From JACKOD01 sp041591635 (lineage in GTDB: Bacteria > Pseudomonadota > Gammaproteobacteria > Pseudomonadales > Oleiphilaceae): 7,649 nt of DNA. The translations under genes and the position numbers were made by a program. The stretch lies in contig JBFHRO010000157.1 of NCBI GenBank assembly GCA_041591635.1, forward strand, positions 1-7,649. The letters run 5' to 3'. Below, piece after piece: positions 6,397 to 7,649 of the stretch (the first letter of the stretch is position 1; the number at the start of each line of letters is the position of its first letter). A model generated the notes under the pieces. The model was not told the DNA's origin. It saw only the letters and a list, made by a program, of their open reading frames with translations, and did no database searches.

Positions 6397-7649
6397 ATGT
6401 ATCGCCGTTTTTTGCCCAAAACCCAAATCAATACAGCCGTTATTTTGCTGGTGGCGACCGTTACCTTGCTGTTGGCGGGCTGGTTTCTGAAAATCTATCG
6501 GGATTATCAGCATTCCCAGCAAGCGCAACACATAGGCGTACTGGAAGGCCATCTGCTGGCAGCGGCACGCTTCTTCGCCCTTGAACGCGGTTATGCCAAT
6601 GCCTTGATCAACAGCGGCGAACAGGAATTACCCTCGGTTGCCACCGCGCTGACCTCTTTCAGGAAGCAAGGGGACGAGGCGTGGCAACAGGTCCAAAGCG
6701 TTGCCAAAAAGATCCAGGCCAATGCGACCATCGATCTGACCCTGTTCACCCACGAACTCGCCGACGCGCAGGGCTATTACTACTACGTACAGCGCCTGCG
6801 CACCACCATTGATCAGGACCTGCAACAGCACGCCTTCCGGCTGACATCGCAGCAGTGGTATGCCGGAATGACGCGCCTGATCGGTCACATGGCACTGATG
6901 GCAGAAACCCTCCACATGTCGCTGACCCAGAACGACAACGATCAGCAGTCGCTGCTGCGGCACCGTTTATGGCAGGCCAGTGAAAAAGCGGGTAAAGAGC
7001 GGGCTCTGATTGCCGGTTACATTGCCCAGGGGGCCCCCATCCCTGCGGATATCAGCGCCTTGATCGACCTGGAAGCCCATTTGGTGGATCATTTTCTGAT
7101 CGAGTTTGCCTCGCTCGGCAAGCCACTTATTGGCAATGATCAGGAATTGCATCAACTTACCCATGACATGTCGCAGTATTTTGTCAACACGCACGCCGCC
7201 TTGCGCCGACAGGTGATGGAAGCCGGCGTACGGGGTGACTACCCCATAGATGTCGAAGAATGGCTCCAGCAGGCTTCGGCCGCCATCGACACCATACATC
7301 AGGTAAACGATGTGCTGACCCGGCGCATTGACCGGAATCTCGACACAGCCCAGCGGGCCAATTTCTGGCGTGCCAGTGCAGCGCTGGGCGTATTCTGGTT
7401 TGCCAGGGTCGCCGGTGCCGTTGCCATTGGGCGCGTAAGCCAGATTGCCACCGGATTGGTGGAACAAAAGCAACTCGCCGAGCAACGCCTTGCGGAAATC
7501 AATGAAGAGATGGCGGCAAGGCTAAGCACTGAAGAAGCGCTGCGAATCAGCCGGGCCAGCTTTCACAGCCTGGTCGAGAGCAACGCCATCGGAATGCTGG
7601 TCGTCGGCCCACAGCAAGAAACGCTCTTCATCAATACGGCCGCCAAACA
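6397..7649 (+). CDS. membrane sensor protein with NIT-like sensory domain and PAS domain (partial, C-terminus outside window)
   Basis: I read 417 codons with no stop to the window edge. A transmembrane helix lies at about 12-31. A large helical, probably periplasmic region follows (about 35-320). It looks like a NIT (nitrate/nitrite-sensing) domain: LERGYANALINSGE (62-75) is the first ERG-type motif, and EKAGKERALIAGYIAQG (196-212) followed by about 30 helical residues is the second. A second membrane segment is at about 326-345, unusual in carrying R337 at its centre. A coiled coil (about 352-380) leads into a PAS domain beginning near 382, with the core SLVESNAIGMLVV (391-403). The output (histidine kinase, GGDEF or EAL) is not visible. 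ATG 6397 is preferred; an in-frame ATG at 6373 would add 8 residues. Neither has a strong ribosome site. The NIT call rests on motif resemblance alone; another helical-bundle sensor is possible. Confidence 0.75.
   Translation, partial: MYRRFLPKTQINTAVILLVATVTLLLAGWFLKIYRDYQHSQQAQHIGVLEGHLLAAARFFALERGYANALINSGEQELPSVATALTSFRKQGDEAWQQVQSVAKKIQANATIDLTLFTHELADAQGYYYYVQRLRTTIDQDLQQHAFRLTSQQWYAGMTRLIGHMALMAETLHMSLTQNDNDQQSLLRHRLWQASEKAGKERALIAGYIAQGAPIPADISALIDLEAHLVDHFLIEFASLGKPLIGNDQELHQLTHDMSQYFVNTHAALRRQVMEAGVRGDYPIDVEEWLQQASAAIDTIHQVNDVLTRRIDRNLDTAQRANFWRASAALGVFWFARVAGAVAIGRVSQIATGLVEQKQLAEQRLAEINEEMAARLSTEEALRISRASFHSLVESNAIGMLVVGPQQETLFINTAAK

Noticed and set aside
6310..7529. Several minus-strand open frames opposite the right-edge sensor gene
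   Set aside because: The plus strand is open for 417 codons to the window edge, with a membrane helix, helical sensor domain and PAS core. The minus-strand frames are fragmentary and lack motifs.

Overview
This window looks like ordinary chromosomal DNA from a GC-rich gammaproteobacterium. The evidence is the set of genes and their order: rubredoxin and its reductase, hypoxanthine phosphoribosyltransferase, ubiC-ubiA, then phoB-phoR. As I recall, rubredoxin genes lie near ubiC-ubiA-phoB-phoR in Pseudomonas chromosomes too. The exact order cannot be fixed from this sequence. I see no transposase, integrase, phage gene, tRNA, rRNA or CRISPR array.

Layout. Positions 1-1777 are on the minus strand and read right to left: rubredoxin (1777-1613), rubredoxin:NAD+ reductase (1570-416), then a short DksA/TraR-type zinc-finger protein (from 340, running off the left edge). 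Positions 1778-1979 are a divergent intergenic region with a perfect TATAAT box for the rightward genes and a cluster of inverted repeats. From 1980 everything is on the plus strand: hpt, ubiC and ubiA packed tightly (gaps of 3 and 15 nt), a 108-nt gap holding a Pho-box-type promoter, phoB and phoR (33-nt gap), a 208-nt gap, and a large membrane sensor with NIT-like and PAS domains that runs off the right edge.

How the genes work together. Rubredoxin and its reductase pass electrons from NAD(P)H to an acceptor that is not encoded here. Hpt salvages purines. UbiC makes 4-hydroxybenzoate from chorismate and UbiA prenylates it, the first two committed steps of ubiquinone synthesis. PhoR and PhoB form the phosphate-starvation two-component system, and the Pho-box upstream of phoB suggests autoregulation. 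The last gene is probably a separate signalling protein, but its output domain is outside the window.

The genes are all known families and I found no convincing new system. The most unusual points are at gene junctions. ubiC starts at a TTG two codons after the hpt stop and in the same frame, so one TAG separates the two reading frames. phoR lacks a clear ribosome binding site and is preceded by a 14-codon mini-ORF that overlaps both phoB and phoR. UbiC also carries an insertion of about 13 residues compared with the E. coli enzyme.
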